Both the position numbers and the translations under genes were made by a program. Below the pieces are notes generated by a model. It was given only the letters and a program-made list of their open reading frames with translations. It did no database searches and had not been told where the DNA came from. Shown here in pieces: positions 1 to 8,566 of a stretch of 64,000 nucleotides of DNA (position 1 is the stretch's first letter; each line of letters begins with the position of its first letter). This stretch comes from a virus, in the IMG/VR virus record IMGVR_UViG_3300011114_001049, positions 1 to 64,000 of that record; one strand, 5' to 3'.

Positions 1-667
1 CCTTTAAGTATAGTTCAAATAACACGAAAGAAGTAATAGTTTTTTCCAATTTACTTATTTCTGTTTTATTAACGAATGAATCGCCGACTGAGTTTGAAAT
101 AAGTATAGATTCCAAATCAGAGTTTAATTCGCCTGCATCAAAGGCTGAGAGCCATGCAGGCTTACTTGAGTCCAGTAGTGCAGTTAGTATCTTGTCTTCT
201 GGAACCAAGTTTATTTCATCCTTTAAAACGACTTCTATCTTGGCTAGATTCTCAATATTTGTTCTAATTGAGTTTTTCTTAATCGCGTCTATGAAATTAA
301 AATTAATAACACCCTCACTTTGAGAGTATTTAGAAATTTGCATCCCACTATCTTTGATATCTAGGTTTAAAGTTAACGGCTCTTCTATTGATTCTGATTT
401 TACGAAATACTGAAAAGATAGATTCTGTTCAATTTTAAAGTCAGAAAGATACGTGTTAAAGAACTCATTTAACTGTTCGGCTGATGCGCTGCGTAATTTA
501 TCAAGGTTTGGGTATAACTGACCTTGCTTATGAATTAAATTAGGGTTATCATCAAAGTTAAAAACCGTAAATATTTCAAAGTTTCCTGAAACGTTTGATT
601 CTACAAGTATGCCACGATTTAGCTGTTGCCACTCATAGAAGCCTATGACCTGTTCTAATAATTTCAT
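1..667 (-). CDS. Uncharacterised phage protein, 3' end outside window
   Basis: The frame is open on the minus strand from the ATG at 665-667 to the window edge (222 codons), so the stop lies outside. The N-terminus MKLLEQVIGFYEWQQLNRG has the Met-Lys, aromatic-rich look of its neighbours' leader peptide, but the Glu after the aromatic pair is missing. The rest is a soluble alpha/beta sequence with no motif I recognise. It is the most downstream gene seen in the minus-strand block of putative internal head proteins, two bases from the next gene upstream (stop at 671). Confidence 0.7.
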   Translation of the reverse strand, partial: MKLLEQVIGFYEWQQLNRGILVESNVSGNFEIFTVFNFDDNPNLIHKQGQLYPNLDKLRSASAEQLNEFFNTYLSDFKIEQNLSFQYFVKSESIEEPLTLNLDIKDSGMQISKYSQSEGVINFNFIDAIKKNSIRTNIENLAKIEVVLKDEINLVPEDKILTALLDSSKPAWLSAFDAGELNSDLESILISNSVGDSFVNKTEISKLEKTITSFVLFELYLK

Positions 668-670
668 CGA

Positions 671-2182
671 TCAGAATCTTTTTCTGTTTTCAAAAAGTTT
701 AGAATAATCATTAAACCTAGGGAAACGATAAGATTCTGGCAGCATTCTTCTAAGTCGAGCAATCTCAGCTTCGTCACCGTTTTGATAAGCATCAATTATA
801 GCATTAGCAATCTCGTCTTTGCTCATTTTTGAGATATCGTTCTGCTGTAAGTCGTCACTAGGAAAATCTTCTGGATAATAAACTTCCCTGTCATCTTCAT
901 CTTCTTCATCTTCTAAATAACTATCGGCAGGTTCATTTTCAGTTTCGCCTCTTTGATAGCGGGCCTCCTGTTCTATGTCTTCCATTGATTCCTCAATTAA
1001 AGAAGTACATTCTCTAACTGCCTCGTCGTTTTCACTAAGAATATTATTTACTATCCTTAGAAACTCTTTAGGGTCTTCCTTAGATATTGCAACAAGTTTT
1101 CCAAAGAAGATAAAATTTAGCTGTTCTTGGAAAGCAATAATAGCATCATCACTTGTGCTATTTCTACTTAATTCACTGATCTTCTCGATAACTTTAACAT
1201 TTCTAGCAACGATCTTAAAAAAAGTATTCTGCATCTGTCGACCATACTTGATCTCCTGAAGCTCATCAAATAAGGTATCAGTATTAGCAATCACCTTTTC
1301 TGCATCTTCTTCTGACAGGGAATCTAAGGACCATTGGACAGTCAACATATAGATGCCTTTTACTGTCTCATGAACTAAAACTGAAAGATCGATACCGATT
1401 GCCTCAATGGTAGTATTGATATCAGAAAGAAGTTCTTCGGCTTCTGGATTATTAATAATATCGTTACCTTCTTCTAAGTCCTTAAGTAAAGCCTCTGCAG
1501 CATCTGCTTTTGGCTCTTCTGACTCTTCAGGAAAGTCTAATTTTACACCACCTGCAAAACCATTTCGATTCTGCCAGGCACCTTTTTGTACTTCTTCAGG
1601 AACAGTCCAGTCAAAAAACTGGGCAACGTTACATACTTTATTTAGTGTCCTAATATATTCAGCAGCGTCTTCACCTAAGATATCTTCGATTCCTGACTTC
1701 ATTATTTCTGAGTTTAAGATCTCTTTCACGCTAAGTCCTTTGCCTTGTTGAATGGTGCGAAGTATCTTACGTACCTGAATTGCGTCCAATAATGCATTAT
1801 CTGTTATCTCTTCAAGTTCTTGTGGTTGATCGTCTGGAGTCTCTTCCATCATCTCAGCAACTTCTTCCATGCTTCCGATCTTTAGTTTTAAGGTTATGTC
1901 GTCTATCATGCTACCAAAAATAGTACGGATAGCTTCTTCAGTAAGGTCAGCTAACTGATTCTCATGACCAGCATGTAACTCCTGAGCTCGCCTAGCAAGT
2001 CTACTAAAGTTTTCAAGGTCTGCTCGGTTTCCCATAGCAAACGCTCGAGCAGAGGCGTCAGAGCTTGCATTAGTTTTGTCTAACCATGACTCTCGGCCAG
2101 AACCCTCTTCTCCAGGTATACCAGTATTGCCCCTTAAAGATGCTTCACCGATGAATTCTTTGAATTTACTTATTTTTCGCAT
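671..2182 (-). CDS. Putative internal virion protein with capsid-targeting-like leader
   Basis: 503 aa starting MRKISKFKEFIGEA, an excellent fit to the leader shared across this genome, with I-G-E as possible cleavage site. This start is preferred to the ATG at 2191, which would add three residues (M-I-S). The protein is very acidic, mostly helical, with a strongly Asp/Glu-rich segment around residues 410-440 and a C-terminus (F-N-D-Y-S-K-L-F-E-N-R) that echoes the leader. Overall character resembles scaffold or core proteins, but no homology was established. It overlaps the end of the upstream 2166-2465 gene, suggesting translational coupling. Confidence 0.75.
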   Translation of the reverse strand: MRKISKFKEFIGEASLRGNTGIPGEEGSGRESWLDKTNASSDASARAFAMGNRADLENFSRLARRAQELHAGHENQLADLTEEAIRTIFGSMIDDITLKLKIGSMEEVAEMMEETPDDQPQELEEITDNALLDAIQVRKILRTIQQGKGLSVKEILNSEIMKSGIEDILGEDAAEYIRTLNKVCNVAQFFDWTVPEEVQKGAWQNRNGFAGGVKLDFPEESEEPKADAAEALLKDLEEGNDIINNPEAEELLSDINTTIEAIGIDLSVLVHETVKGIYMLTVQWSLDSLSEEDAEKVIANTDTLFDELQEIKYGRQMQNTFFKIVARNVKVIEKISELSRNSTSDDAIIAFQEQLNFIFFGKLVAISKEDPKEFLRIVNNILSENDEAVRECTSLIEESMEDIEQEARYQRGETENEPADSYLEDEEDEDDREVYYPEDFPSDDLQQNDISKMSKDEIANAIIDAYQNGDEAEIARLRRMLPESYRFPRFNDYSKLFENRKRF

Positions 2183-2465
2183 ACTTATCATGTAGTTTTT
2201 TAATCATCTTCTTACCGCTTACTGTGTCTAATTCTTCGCCTAATACGCTAAAGAATGTTTCTAGTAATTCTTCTACAGATGCCATCGGCTTGCCTTTTTC
2301 TTTCTCTCCAGGACGACGTCCAGGTACAGCTCTACCTGGTCTAGGCGTTGTGTTTGGAGTTCCAGGTCGAGTGGTTGGTGTAGGTGAAGTTCCAGGTCGA
2401 GTAGGTCTAACCGCTGGTCGATTTGCAACGAACTCGTCTAACCTTTTAATTTTATTTTTTTTCAT
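2166..2465 (-). CDS. Small Pro/Arg/Thr-rich protein with leader peptide
   Basis: 99 aa. N-terminus MKKNKIKRLDEFVANRP is a variant of the shared leader without the final Glu. Residues 15-55 are a low-complexity Arg-Pro-Thr-Gly tract (R-P-T-R-P-G-T repeated), basic enough to contact DNA. The C-terminal 40 residues look helical and soluble. Its start overlaps the end of the 2452-4359 gene and its end overlaps the next gene, so the three are probably co-translated. Function unknown; a DNA-condensing internal head protein is an inference from charge and context. Confidence 0.7.
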   Translation of the reverse strand: MKKNKIKRLDEFVANRPAVRPTRPGTSPTPTTRPGTPNTTPRPGRAVPGRRPGEKEKGKPMASVEELLETFFSVLGEELDTVSGKKMIKKLHDKYAKNK

Positions 2466-4359
2466 TATTACCTTTTATTTTTAAAATCATTGAATCTAAG
2501 TAAGTATTAGCGTCTGTTATTGTATTAACGACTTCTTTCCAACGATCAAGAGTAGCAGGACTAAGAGACTTTGCTTTAGGCAACATTTCACTAATTTTAT
2601 TGATAAACGTCGTGTTTCTATCCTTAATGTTCTTTATTAACTGGTCTGTTAGTGCAGCGGCTGCTGCCTCCATTACAATTTCAAATATCTTAACGTCTGC
2701 TGGACTTATCAAACCTTTGTTTTTTGCTTTATCTATATACTCCTGTTGTACTTCTTTGATGATATCGCTATTACGTAGGTTTTTAAGTTCAGCGGCAATA
2801 ACCTGCTTATTTATGTTTTCTTGCGCAGAAATATCACCAAAACTAGAACTTGTTGATTTCATCAAGTCTTCGGTGTTTCTAACAAGGCCAAGTATAGTTT
2901 TCTTCATTGCTTCGGATTTATCTCTTTCGCTTCTAGAAAACTCAAATATTTTTTTGTAGATAGCATCAGTTGCTGTTTTTGTCTTTACTTCAGCATCAAA
3001 TACTAGAGAGATTGCATCTATTACATCTTGAGGATATGCGTGACTCTCGCCAGAAGCACTCCAGCCTTTCATCATTTCTTTGTAGTTTCCACTGCTTCCG
3101 CCGTTTGCACAGCGATTAGGTTGATTACATGCAGTGTTTACTGAACCATTTGGATATATCGTCCAGCCAACAGTATGGAAGTTGTTAGTTGAGTCGACTG
3201 AATAGTCAAGTACACCAAGCTGTAAAGAGCCAGATGCATAATTCCAAAACAGACCAGCATAACCTGAGTTGTACCATGCAGGCTGAATACACCAACCAGC
3301 GGCCTTACCGCAAAGATAAGGTAACTGTGCATCTGTTCTAAATGAAAAAACCAGATGATTAGGGCCATCGTAAAGCACAGCTACACTTGGGTAAGCCTCT
3401 ACTGCTTTTTGGTACAGGTCACCACGATCAGTGTTTGCAGAATTTAGTTTTTGGCTAAGGTCTGTTATTATTGCATCGATTGATGGTTTACCACTTAGTT
3501 CAATTCTAATTGCCGAAATAAGTGCAGGTTTATCTAGATCATTTATCTGAGCTGCGAGTCTAAGTAGTTCGTTCTTTTTCTCCTTCGTTGCTGCTGCATA
3601 CAATTCTCTTAGATTTACTGGACCTAGGCCTGCAGATACGTGTGCATCAGTAGAACAGGCAACTTTAGGCAGGGCTTTCACTAGCCACCTACCTCTACTT
3701 AATTCTAAGAGTCGGTTTAATTCGTCCCCTAATTGTTCATAGCCAGGTGCTTCACCAGCTCTATTCTTAATCTTAGCATATTCATCAGGCGTCTTAGGTA
3801 ACTCGTCAAGGTTAAGTCTAAGTTGTATGATTAGATTCGCGACCTGTCTTAACTGTTCTATTGGGGCACCTTGAATAAACCTAAATATCACAAAAGTACT
3901 TATGTACTTTGGACTACTTTTAAATATATCCTGTATCTCAAGATAGTCTGGGTGTCGATAAAAAGAATCTTCAATCTCTTTGACTGCCTGGGTATAAGCA
4001 GCTTCTTGTTCCTCTTGCGGAAGAGCTTCTACCACCTTATCGATTTCAGGGCGAGCTCGACGTATCTCGTCATCGGCAAGCTTTCGTAGAATCAACTTTG
4101 ATTCTGCTACCGATTCGTTTAGGTGAACATAGCCTTCGATAGTTAATAGATCGGGTGCCTCATTTTGATTAAGTTCTTTTCTTAAATAAAAATTAAGTCT
4201 TTCAACCTCTTTAAAGTCGTTGTCTGCTGCCGCTTGGTCTATTAGCATCATTAGCTCATCAGAAGATAATGCCGAATAATCAGTTTCTCCAGGTAAGTTT
4301 AATGAGTCTGCTGGGTCCTCTATGATGTCTGCTTCAAAGATCAGCTTTAGGTGCTTCAT
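2452..4359 (-). CDS. Large putative packaged protein with GWCIQ domain
   Basis: 635 aa from ATG 4357-4359, giving MKHLKLIFEADIIED, a leader-like start; ATAAATAA lies 17 bases upstream on the minus strand (4377-4384). The N-terminal half is helical. Around residues 330-420 is a Cys/Trp-rich segment containing C-G-K-A-A-G-W-C-I-Q, followed by short beta-like stretches ending C-N-Q-P-N-R-C. I associate this kind of W-C-[IT] segment with uncharacterised domains in other phage proteins. The C-terminus is again helical. An effector delivered with the DNA is possible, but no catalytic site is assigned. Confidence 0.75.
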   Translation of the reverse strand: MKHLKLIFEADIIEDPADSLNLPGETDYSALSSDELMMLIDQAAADNDFKEVERLNFYLRKELNQNEAPDLLTIEGYVHLNESVAESKLILRKLADDEIRRARPEIDKVVEALPQEEQEAAYTQAVKEIEDSFYRHPDYLEIQDIFKSSPKYISTFVIFRFIQGAPIEQLRQVANLIIQLRLNLDELPKTPDEYAKIKNRAGEAPGYEQLGDELNRLLELSRGRWLVKALPKVACSTDAHVSAGLGPVNLRELYAAATKEKKNELLRLAAQINDLDKPALISAIRIELSGKPSIDAIITDLSQKLNSANTDRGDLYQKAVEAYPSVAVLYDGPNHLVFSFRTDAQLPYLCGKAAGWCIQPAWYNSGYAGLFWNYASGSLQLGVLDYSVDSTNNFHTVGWTIYPNGSVNTACNQPNRCANGGSSGNYKEMMKGWSASGESHAYPQDVIDAISLVFDAEVKTKTATDAIYKKIFEFSRSERDKSEAMKKTILGLVRNTEDLMKSTSSSFGDISAQENINKQVIAAELKNLRNSDIIKEVQQEYIDKAKNKGLISPADVKIFEIVMEAAAAALTDQLIKNIKDRNTTFINKISEMLPKAKSLSPATLDRWKEVVNTITDANTYLDSMILKIKGNNEKK

Positions 4360-4376
4360 CAAGTTACTATTTTTAG

Positions 4377-4384
4377 TTATTTAT
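4377..4384 (-). promoter_or_regulatory. Late-type promoter box ATAAATAA
   Basis: ATAAATAA on the minus strand 17 bases before the ATG of the 635-aa gene. Resembles the T4 late promoter TATAAATA. Confidence 0.5.
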
Positions 4385-4401
4385 TCTACTTAAGGCTAGA
4401 T

Positions 4402-4761
4402 TTATTGGTTTTGAGTAGAACGAATAATAAGTTCGCCAACTGCCTCAATTTTACCCATGATCTTTTGAAATGGTATTTGATCTTTGGGTTCAAACGTCTT
4501 TAGTAACTGTGCTAACTCTCTAGTAAGAACTTTAAGTTCAGCCTTGGCTTTAGTCTGGTCAAACTTACCAGCGGCTGCCTTCTTATAATAAGGCAATTTA
4601 ACTACAAAATGATGATATGTCAACATTGCAGTTCCTCCCTTTTTTTGTGCTCTCTCAACTATATCGCTTGCACCATCGTGTCTTTTTTGTGCAAACTCAG
4701 TAAATTCGTTACCTTTGTTCTCAACAATAAGTAAATCAAAGTCTTTTATGTAATTCTTCAT
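4402..4761 (-). CDS. Conserved-looking phage protein with leader peptide
   Basis: 119 aa. I choose the ATG at 4759-4761 because it gives MKNYIKDFDLLIVENKG, matching the shared leader (I-V-E then Asn), and because ATAAATAA lies 4 bases upstream at 4766-4773. Longer starts would run into the coding sequence of 4773-5393. The body is basic and helical, with T-Y-H-H-F-V-V-K-L-P-Y-Y and repeated Lys-Ala helices. No function recognised; the leader suggests a virion-internal protein. Confidence 0.75.
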   Translation of the reverse strand: MKNYIKDFDLLIVENKGNEFTEFAQKRHDGASDIVERAQKKGGTAMLTYHHFVVKLPYYKKAAAGKFDQTKAKAELKVLTRELAQLLKTFEPKDQIPFQKIMGKIEAVGELIIRSTQNQ

Positions 4762-4765
4762 ATCT

Positions 4766-4773
4766 TTATTTAT
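4766..4773 (-). promoter_or_regulatory. Late-type promoter box ATAAATAA
   Basis: ATAAATAA on the minus strand immediately upstream of the 4402-4761 start. It overlaps the last base of the preceding gene. Confidence 0.4.
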
Positions 4774-5393
4774 CATTCCCAAAACAAGCAAGAGATTAAA
4801 TCTATTTCTTTTTGAGAAATACCGTCTAACTTTAACTCTTGCTCCTGTATACTCGTTCCTTCTAGCCATGCCGCAATCTGTATAGGTGTAGCTGCACGTT
4901 GAGTAGCAACAGCGGTTTTTAGTGTGTCAGAACTAGTCGACCATGCTAGTCTCCATGCGACATCTAGTGCTTTTTGACTTATCTTAATCTTGTTCCTGCA
5001 ACAAAGATCAAACAGGTCAAGTGCTATGTCTAACGAGTCAGTCTCGTTTGCAAGTCGACTGATAATAAAATCTGGTGAAAATCTGGAGTTTGATTTTAAA
5101 TGAACTGCTAGGTAATGGTGATGTCGATTCAAGTAGATCTCACACAGTAGACTAGGTACAAGCATAGGATTTTTAGAAAAGTTAAGGAGTGTAAAGTGAG
5201 AGTCTATTTCGGGTCTAGTCAAAGTGGCCTGCATCAGCCATCTGTATACTGCCCATTGACAGCGAGCTCCTTTAATTGAAATGGCTACGACTTGGCTAAA
5301 GGTAGGAGCAGAGTTTAATAGCTGCTGAATATGTGTTACTGAGTGTGTATCAAGCCCAAAGGACTCCGCTGCATACTCAATCGGTCTTTTCAT
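4773..5393 (-). CDS. Uncharacterised helical-repeat protein
   Basis: 206 aa, MKRPIEYAAESFGLD start. The sequence is almost entirely helical with regular hydrophobic spacing (L-A-N-E-T-D-S-L-D-I-A-L-D-L-F-D-L-C-C), suggesting a small alpha-solenoid. It lacks the clear leader of its neighbours. It follows the 5403-5972 gene by 9 bases in the same direction. No family recognised. Confidence 0.7.
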   Translation of the reverse strand: MKRPIEYAAESFGLDTHSVTHIQQLLNSAPTFSQVVAISIKGARCQWAVYRWLMQATLTRPEIDSHFTLLNFSKNPMLVPSLLCEIYLNRHHHYLAVHLKSNSRFSPDFIISRLANETDSLDIALDLFDLCCRNKIKISQKALDVAWRLAWSTSSDTLKTAVATQRAATPIQIAAWLEGTSIQEQELKLDGISQKEIDLISCLFWE

Positions 5394-5402
5394 AAAGACC
5401 TT

Positions 5403-5972
5403 TTACTTTGATTCTTCGTTTGGTTTCTTAGCGTTGGGATTTTCCTTAGGATACTTTTTAGGATTAGTATAGGTGTAGAAGAGCTGGCGTACGTGAGTCT
5501 TCTTGTTATTAGAATCGTATTCAAAATCAAGTAGCTTCTTTGTCTCAAACTTTTCGGTAGCACTGTCACCGATATCATTCTTTAGATCCTTAAGCTTCTT
5601 GTCGATCTGGTTCTGAGCTCTTATGCTTGCTGCAGAGGAACCCGTGTTCCTACCCGCTCCGCCACGTGAAGTGATACCCATCCAGGCTTTGCCGTCGCTC
5701 GACGGTCCTACTTCTACGTCGATAGTCACCTTCCAGCTAGACTCGTCCATCTTCACCTTGAGACTCTTTACCTCAGGATTGATACCTTTTTCCCATAACT
5801 CAAGTAGTTTCTTCTCTATCTTGTCGTTCATCTTACCGCCAAAGCCGTCCTTCTTACGGGACTGAAATGAGTGCATCGCGTCCCAGTCTCCGCTAGGAGC
5901 AGTATAGGTAATTGGTTCCATTTTGGTGATACTTGCTGTGTTATATTCTTCAAATAACATTAAGTGTTTCAT
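5403..5972 (-). CDS. Putative internal virion protein with leader peptide
   Basis: 189 aa from ATG 5970-5972, chosen because it gives MKHLMLFEEYNTAS, like other leaders here; an upstream in-frame ATG at 6020 would overlap the 5992-7170 gene. The body is basic and soluble. It has a Gly/Ser-rich turn around residues 115-130 (G-I-T-S-R-G-G-A-G-R-N-T-G) and a Lys-rich C-terminus that is probably disordered. No known domain recognised. Confidence 0.7.
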   Translation of the reverse strand: MKHLMLFEEYNTASITKMEPITYTAPSGDWDAMHSFQSRKKDGFGGKMNDKIEKKLLELWEKGINPEVKSLKVKMDESSWKVTIDVEVGPSSDGKAWMGITSRGGAGRNTGSSAASIRAQNQIDKKLKDLKNDIGDSATEKFETKKLLDFEYDSNNKKTHVRQLFYTYTNPKKYPKENPNAKKPNEESK

Positions 5973-5991
5973 AGTCTCTCTTTTTCTATTC

Positions 5992-7170
5992 TTAATACTC
6001 AGTAGCCTCAGCAGCTCCATCGTATTCTGGAACCTCGTCTAAATAGTAAGCCATTGTTTCTTTTGAAACTAGGTCCGGATCTAATGGAGGGATCTGTTCA
6101 ATTAATGCTGGGTCTATTTCACCAGCTGAATTCATCATACTTGCAAATTGCTTTACTAATAACGGTGCAGCTACCGTATATCCTCTACGACCCCAAGGTG
6201 CACCTACAGTTTGCCTAACAAAAGTATTAAGTGGCACAGAAGTCGGTGATAAACCCGCCTTATTACCAAATTTTACTAATACTGTCTTTCCATCGACTCC
6301 AGAACCTACTATCTTAGCTGTCACACCTTTACCGCTCTTATTGATGTATCTGTATGCTTTACCAGGGACAAAACCCAGTTTTTTAAGTGCAACTTCACTA
6401 GTTCCTTTTGCTATGTTGAACTTGGCTTTACTGGAGAAAAATTTCTTAAGCATACCTATTGCTGCAGAATCTAATACGGTTTTTACAGCAACCTTGACTG
6501 TTGCTATTTTACCTGCAGTTTTTGCCATGTCAGGTAGACCCATTACCTTATTAAAGGTTTTAAGAATATTTGCTCCAAACTGTTTAACTGCTGCTCCGAT
6601 CTTACCTGCATACTTACCAAGTATAGCACCGGCTAGCTTGCTCTTTAGTGCACTATTAATTAGGTTAGGTAGGTCTGTTAATATTTTTGGTAAAAAACTT
6701 GCTACCATACCTAATGCCTTCTTTATAAGAGGTGAGGCTACCTTTGCTCCACTCTTAATAAATCTTTTGAGTGGAATTGAAACGGCCTGTAAAGGTCCAG
6801 GTAGAATTACAAAAGCATAGGTTATTGCTGCCATTAGATAGAGACCATCCTTCTTATCCGCAGAGACAAACTGTGCCTCGATGAGGTAACTTAGTGCATT
6901 TAGAGTATCGACGATTGCACCTGAACCAGGAATAACAAAGTCAACGACTGCGGAAAGAACATCTGCACCGGCATGTAAGATATCACTTAGCGACCACCAT
7001 TCGTTTAGAGGAACTATTTCGCCAGTCTCAGAAGAGTAGAATACTCCATCTAGCATTAGATGTTTTAGATCTGGTGTAAACTTGCACTCTAGAATCTTAG
7101 CAAGCGGTCGATACTCAGTACCTACTATACTTTCTAGGACAAATGCATCGTATGCGCGTATGTGTTTCAT
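5992..7170 (-). CDS. Hydrophobic toxin-like protein with leader peptide
   Basis: 392 aa, leader MKHIRAYDAFVLESIVG with possible cleavage after V-L-E; ATAAATAA at 7194-7201 is 23 bases upstream. Residues 60-185 hold several long hydrophobic or amphipathic helices rich in Gly and Ala (D-F-V-I-P-G-S-G-A-I-V-D-T-L-N-A). These resemble pre-toxin or membrane-inserting regions of polymorphic toxins. Residues 250-330 look beta-rich (K-A-Y-R-Y-I-N-K-S-G-K-G-V-T-A-K-I). It shares its overall plan with the 7730-8536 protein two genes upstream. A head-packaged pore- or channel-forming protein is an inference from hydrophobicity alone. Confidence 0.75.
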   Translation of the reverse strand: MKHIRAYDAFVLESIVGTEYRPLAKILECKFTPDLKHLMLDGVFYSSETGEIVPLNEWWSLSDILHAGADVLSAVVDFVIPGSGAIVDTLNALSYLIEAQFVSADKKDGLYLMAAITYAFVILPGPLQAVSIPLKRFIKSGAKVASPLIKKALGMVASFLPKILTDLPNLINSALKSKLAGAILGKYAGKIGAAVKQFGANILKTFNKVMGLPDMAKTAGKIATVKVAVKTVLDSAAIGMLKKFFSSKAKFNIAKGTSEVALKKLGFVPGKAYRYINKSGKGVTAKIVGSGVDGKTVLVKFGNKAGLSPTSVPLNTFVRQTVGAPWGRRGYTVAAPLLVKQFASMMNSAGEIDPALIEQIPPLDPDLVSKETMAYYLDEVPEYDGAAEATEY

Positions 7171-7193
7171 AGATGAATTTTTGTTTTATCTAG

Positions 7194-7201
7194 TTATTTA
7201 T
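7194..7201 (-). promoter_or_regulatory. Late-type promoter box ATAAATAA
   Basis: Minus-strand ATAAATAA, followed by ACTAGATAAAAC, 23 bases before the start of the 5992-7170 gene. Confidence 0.5.
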
Positions 7202-7209
7202 CAAACGGG

Positions 7210-7719
7210 TTAGTCTAAATAACCGCTAAGGTCAACGAGCTTAGGATTGGCAGCAGCTGCCTTCTTTACTGTGCGATTGGAGTCAAGCGCTAATTCTAAC
7301 AGGTCGCCCAAGCCAGTATTGGGATTAGATGCAACTGCACAACGTACCTCGCTGCTGTCATAATCTCTAAGTAGAGTAAGCGCCTCTTCAGGCAGGCTAG
7401 GATTTTTGGCAAGTACATTTAGTAAAATATCACGCCCTTCTTCTAGACCTTGAGTTAACATCGTGATCAAGATTTGGACTGGCGCACTGGGATTGTCAGC
7501 TATTCCCAAATGAATGTCACTACCAAAGGAGGCAAAAAGTTTACCTATTGTCTCGGGTCTAGTGTTTGGGTTAGATGCGACTACGTGTTTAACTGAAAGG
7601 TATTGACTTGTACTTAGTTCATCTAATATTTGAGGATCGGTGTTTGGGTTTCGGGCAAGGCTCCACTCTTCTAAACTACTCTCATTGATAAATTTAACGA
7701 AACTGCTAGCTGCCTTCAT
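7210..7719 (-). CDS. Leucine-rich-variant (LRV) repeat protein with leader
   Basis: 169 aa. Leader MKAASSFVKFINESSLEE is a near-perfect match (F-I-N-E then Ser). It is followed by about five repeats of roughly 25-35 residues carrying N-P-N-T or N-P-S-x-P (N-P-N-T-D-P-Q-I-L-D-E-L, S-N-P-N-T-R-P-E-T-I, N-P-S-A-P-V-Q-I-L, N-P-S-L-P-E-E-A-L). This is the signature of LRV/HEAT-like solenoids, which usually bind other proteins. A protein-binding cargo protein delivered to the host is plausible. Partner unknown. Confidence 0.85.
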   Translation of the reverse strand: MKAASSFVKFINESSLEEWSLARNPNTDPQILDELSTSQYLSVKHVVASNPNTRPETIGKLFASFGSDIHLGIADNPSAPVQILITMLTQGLEEGRDILLNVLAKNPSLPEEALTLLRDYDSSEVRCAVASNPNTGLGDLLELALDSNRTVKKAAAANPKLVDLSGYLD

Positions 7720-7729
7720 CCACTCTTGG

Positions 7730-8536
7730 TTATATTGACAATGCGGCTTTTACCCCAGACATGTTCGATACACAATAACTTATATTTGTTGAAACCCAGT
7801 CTAGTGCATCAAGCAGGTAACCAATCACGCTTCCAATAATCGGCCAGTCTCTCCAACTAGCGATAGACTTCGTTAGGCTTGAATATATTGATTTTAAGTT
7901 GGTTGAAACAGATGTTAGTGTATTCAATATTGTGTCCTTTAGCGTTGTTGCAAGTACAATAGAGAGCATGCCTTGCCAGGTAGGTACTCCTTTCTTTATT
8001 GCAAAACTGGCCACTTTTGAACTTGCTAGTTTGCGAACAGATCTCTTTGCTAGTGCAATACCGCTATTGACTGCTGCTCTAGACCCGATATTTAAGAGAC
8101 CTGCTCCTGCAGGCATGGTCAAGGTAGCGATATTTAAGATAGTCATCGCCATATTCGTAACTTTACTAGTCGCTTCGCTTGCAAACCACGCACGAATCCC
8201 ATAGGATGCTATGTGTAAAAGATCAATTGCCTTTGAGATCCCCGTTCCAGCTAAAGGAATGGTTGAAATAAGTGCTGAAATACAGTCTATTACAATATCG
8301 ATAGCTTCTTCAGTATAGGACTCATGTAGTCTAGCCTCTGCGATAGGTAGAGAGTCGTCAGTTAATACGTCATCACCTGCAGGTACTAGTGTTGCTAGCG
8401 CTGCCTCTAAGTCAGGTAGGGATTTACCTCTTTTACCTAGTGCTGCCTGTATCTTAAGCATAACTGTGCTTTGGAGTGCAACGGCTTCAGTCTCTTCGTA
8501 TACCCGTCTCCACTCATTATAATTTATGATATACAT
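7730..8536 (-). CDS. Hydrophobic toxin-like protein, leader variant
   Basis: 268 aa, MYIINYNEWRRVYEETE, an aromatic-rich variant of the leader ending V-Y-E. Residues 85-215 are a run of Ala/Gly-rich hydrophobic helices (I-D-C-I-S-A-L-I-S-T-I-P-L-A-G-T-G-I-S-K-A), similar in layout to the 5992-7170 protein. Such glycine-containing hairpins occur in pre-toxin regions and in membrane-inserting proteins. Upstream AT-rich sequence lacks a perfect late box. Exact role unknown. Confidence 0.7.
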   Translation of the reverse strand: MYIINYNEWRRVYEETEAVALQSTVMLKIQAALGKRGKSLPDLEAALATLVPAGDDVLTDDSLPIAEARLHESYTEEAIDIVIDCISALISTIPLAGTGISKAIDLLHIASYGIRAWFASEATSKVTNMAMTILNIATLTMPAGAGLLNIGSRAAVNSGIALAKRSVRKLASSKVASFAIKKGVPTWQGMLSIVLATTLKDTILNTLTSVSTNLKSIYSSLTKSIASWRDWPIIGSVIGYLLDALDWVSTNISYCVSNMSGVKAALSI

Positions 8537-8566
8537 TAATTTTATTTTTTAAGGTATGTCTATTAA

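Noticed and set aside
671-2182. Calling this acidic protein a T4 gp22-type scaffold.
   Set aside because: Acidity and position among leader proteins are suggestive, but the portal and protease genes are not adjacent and no scaffold motif is visible.
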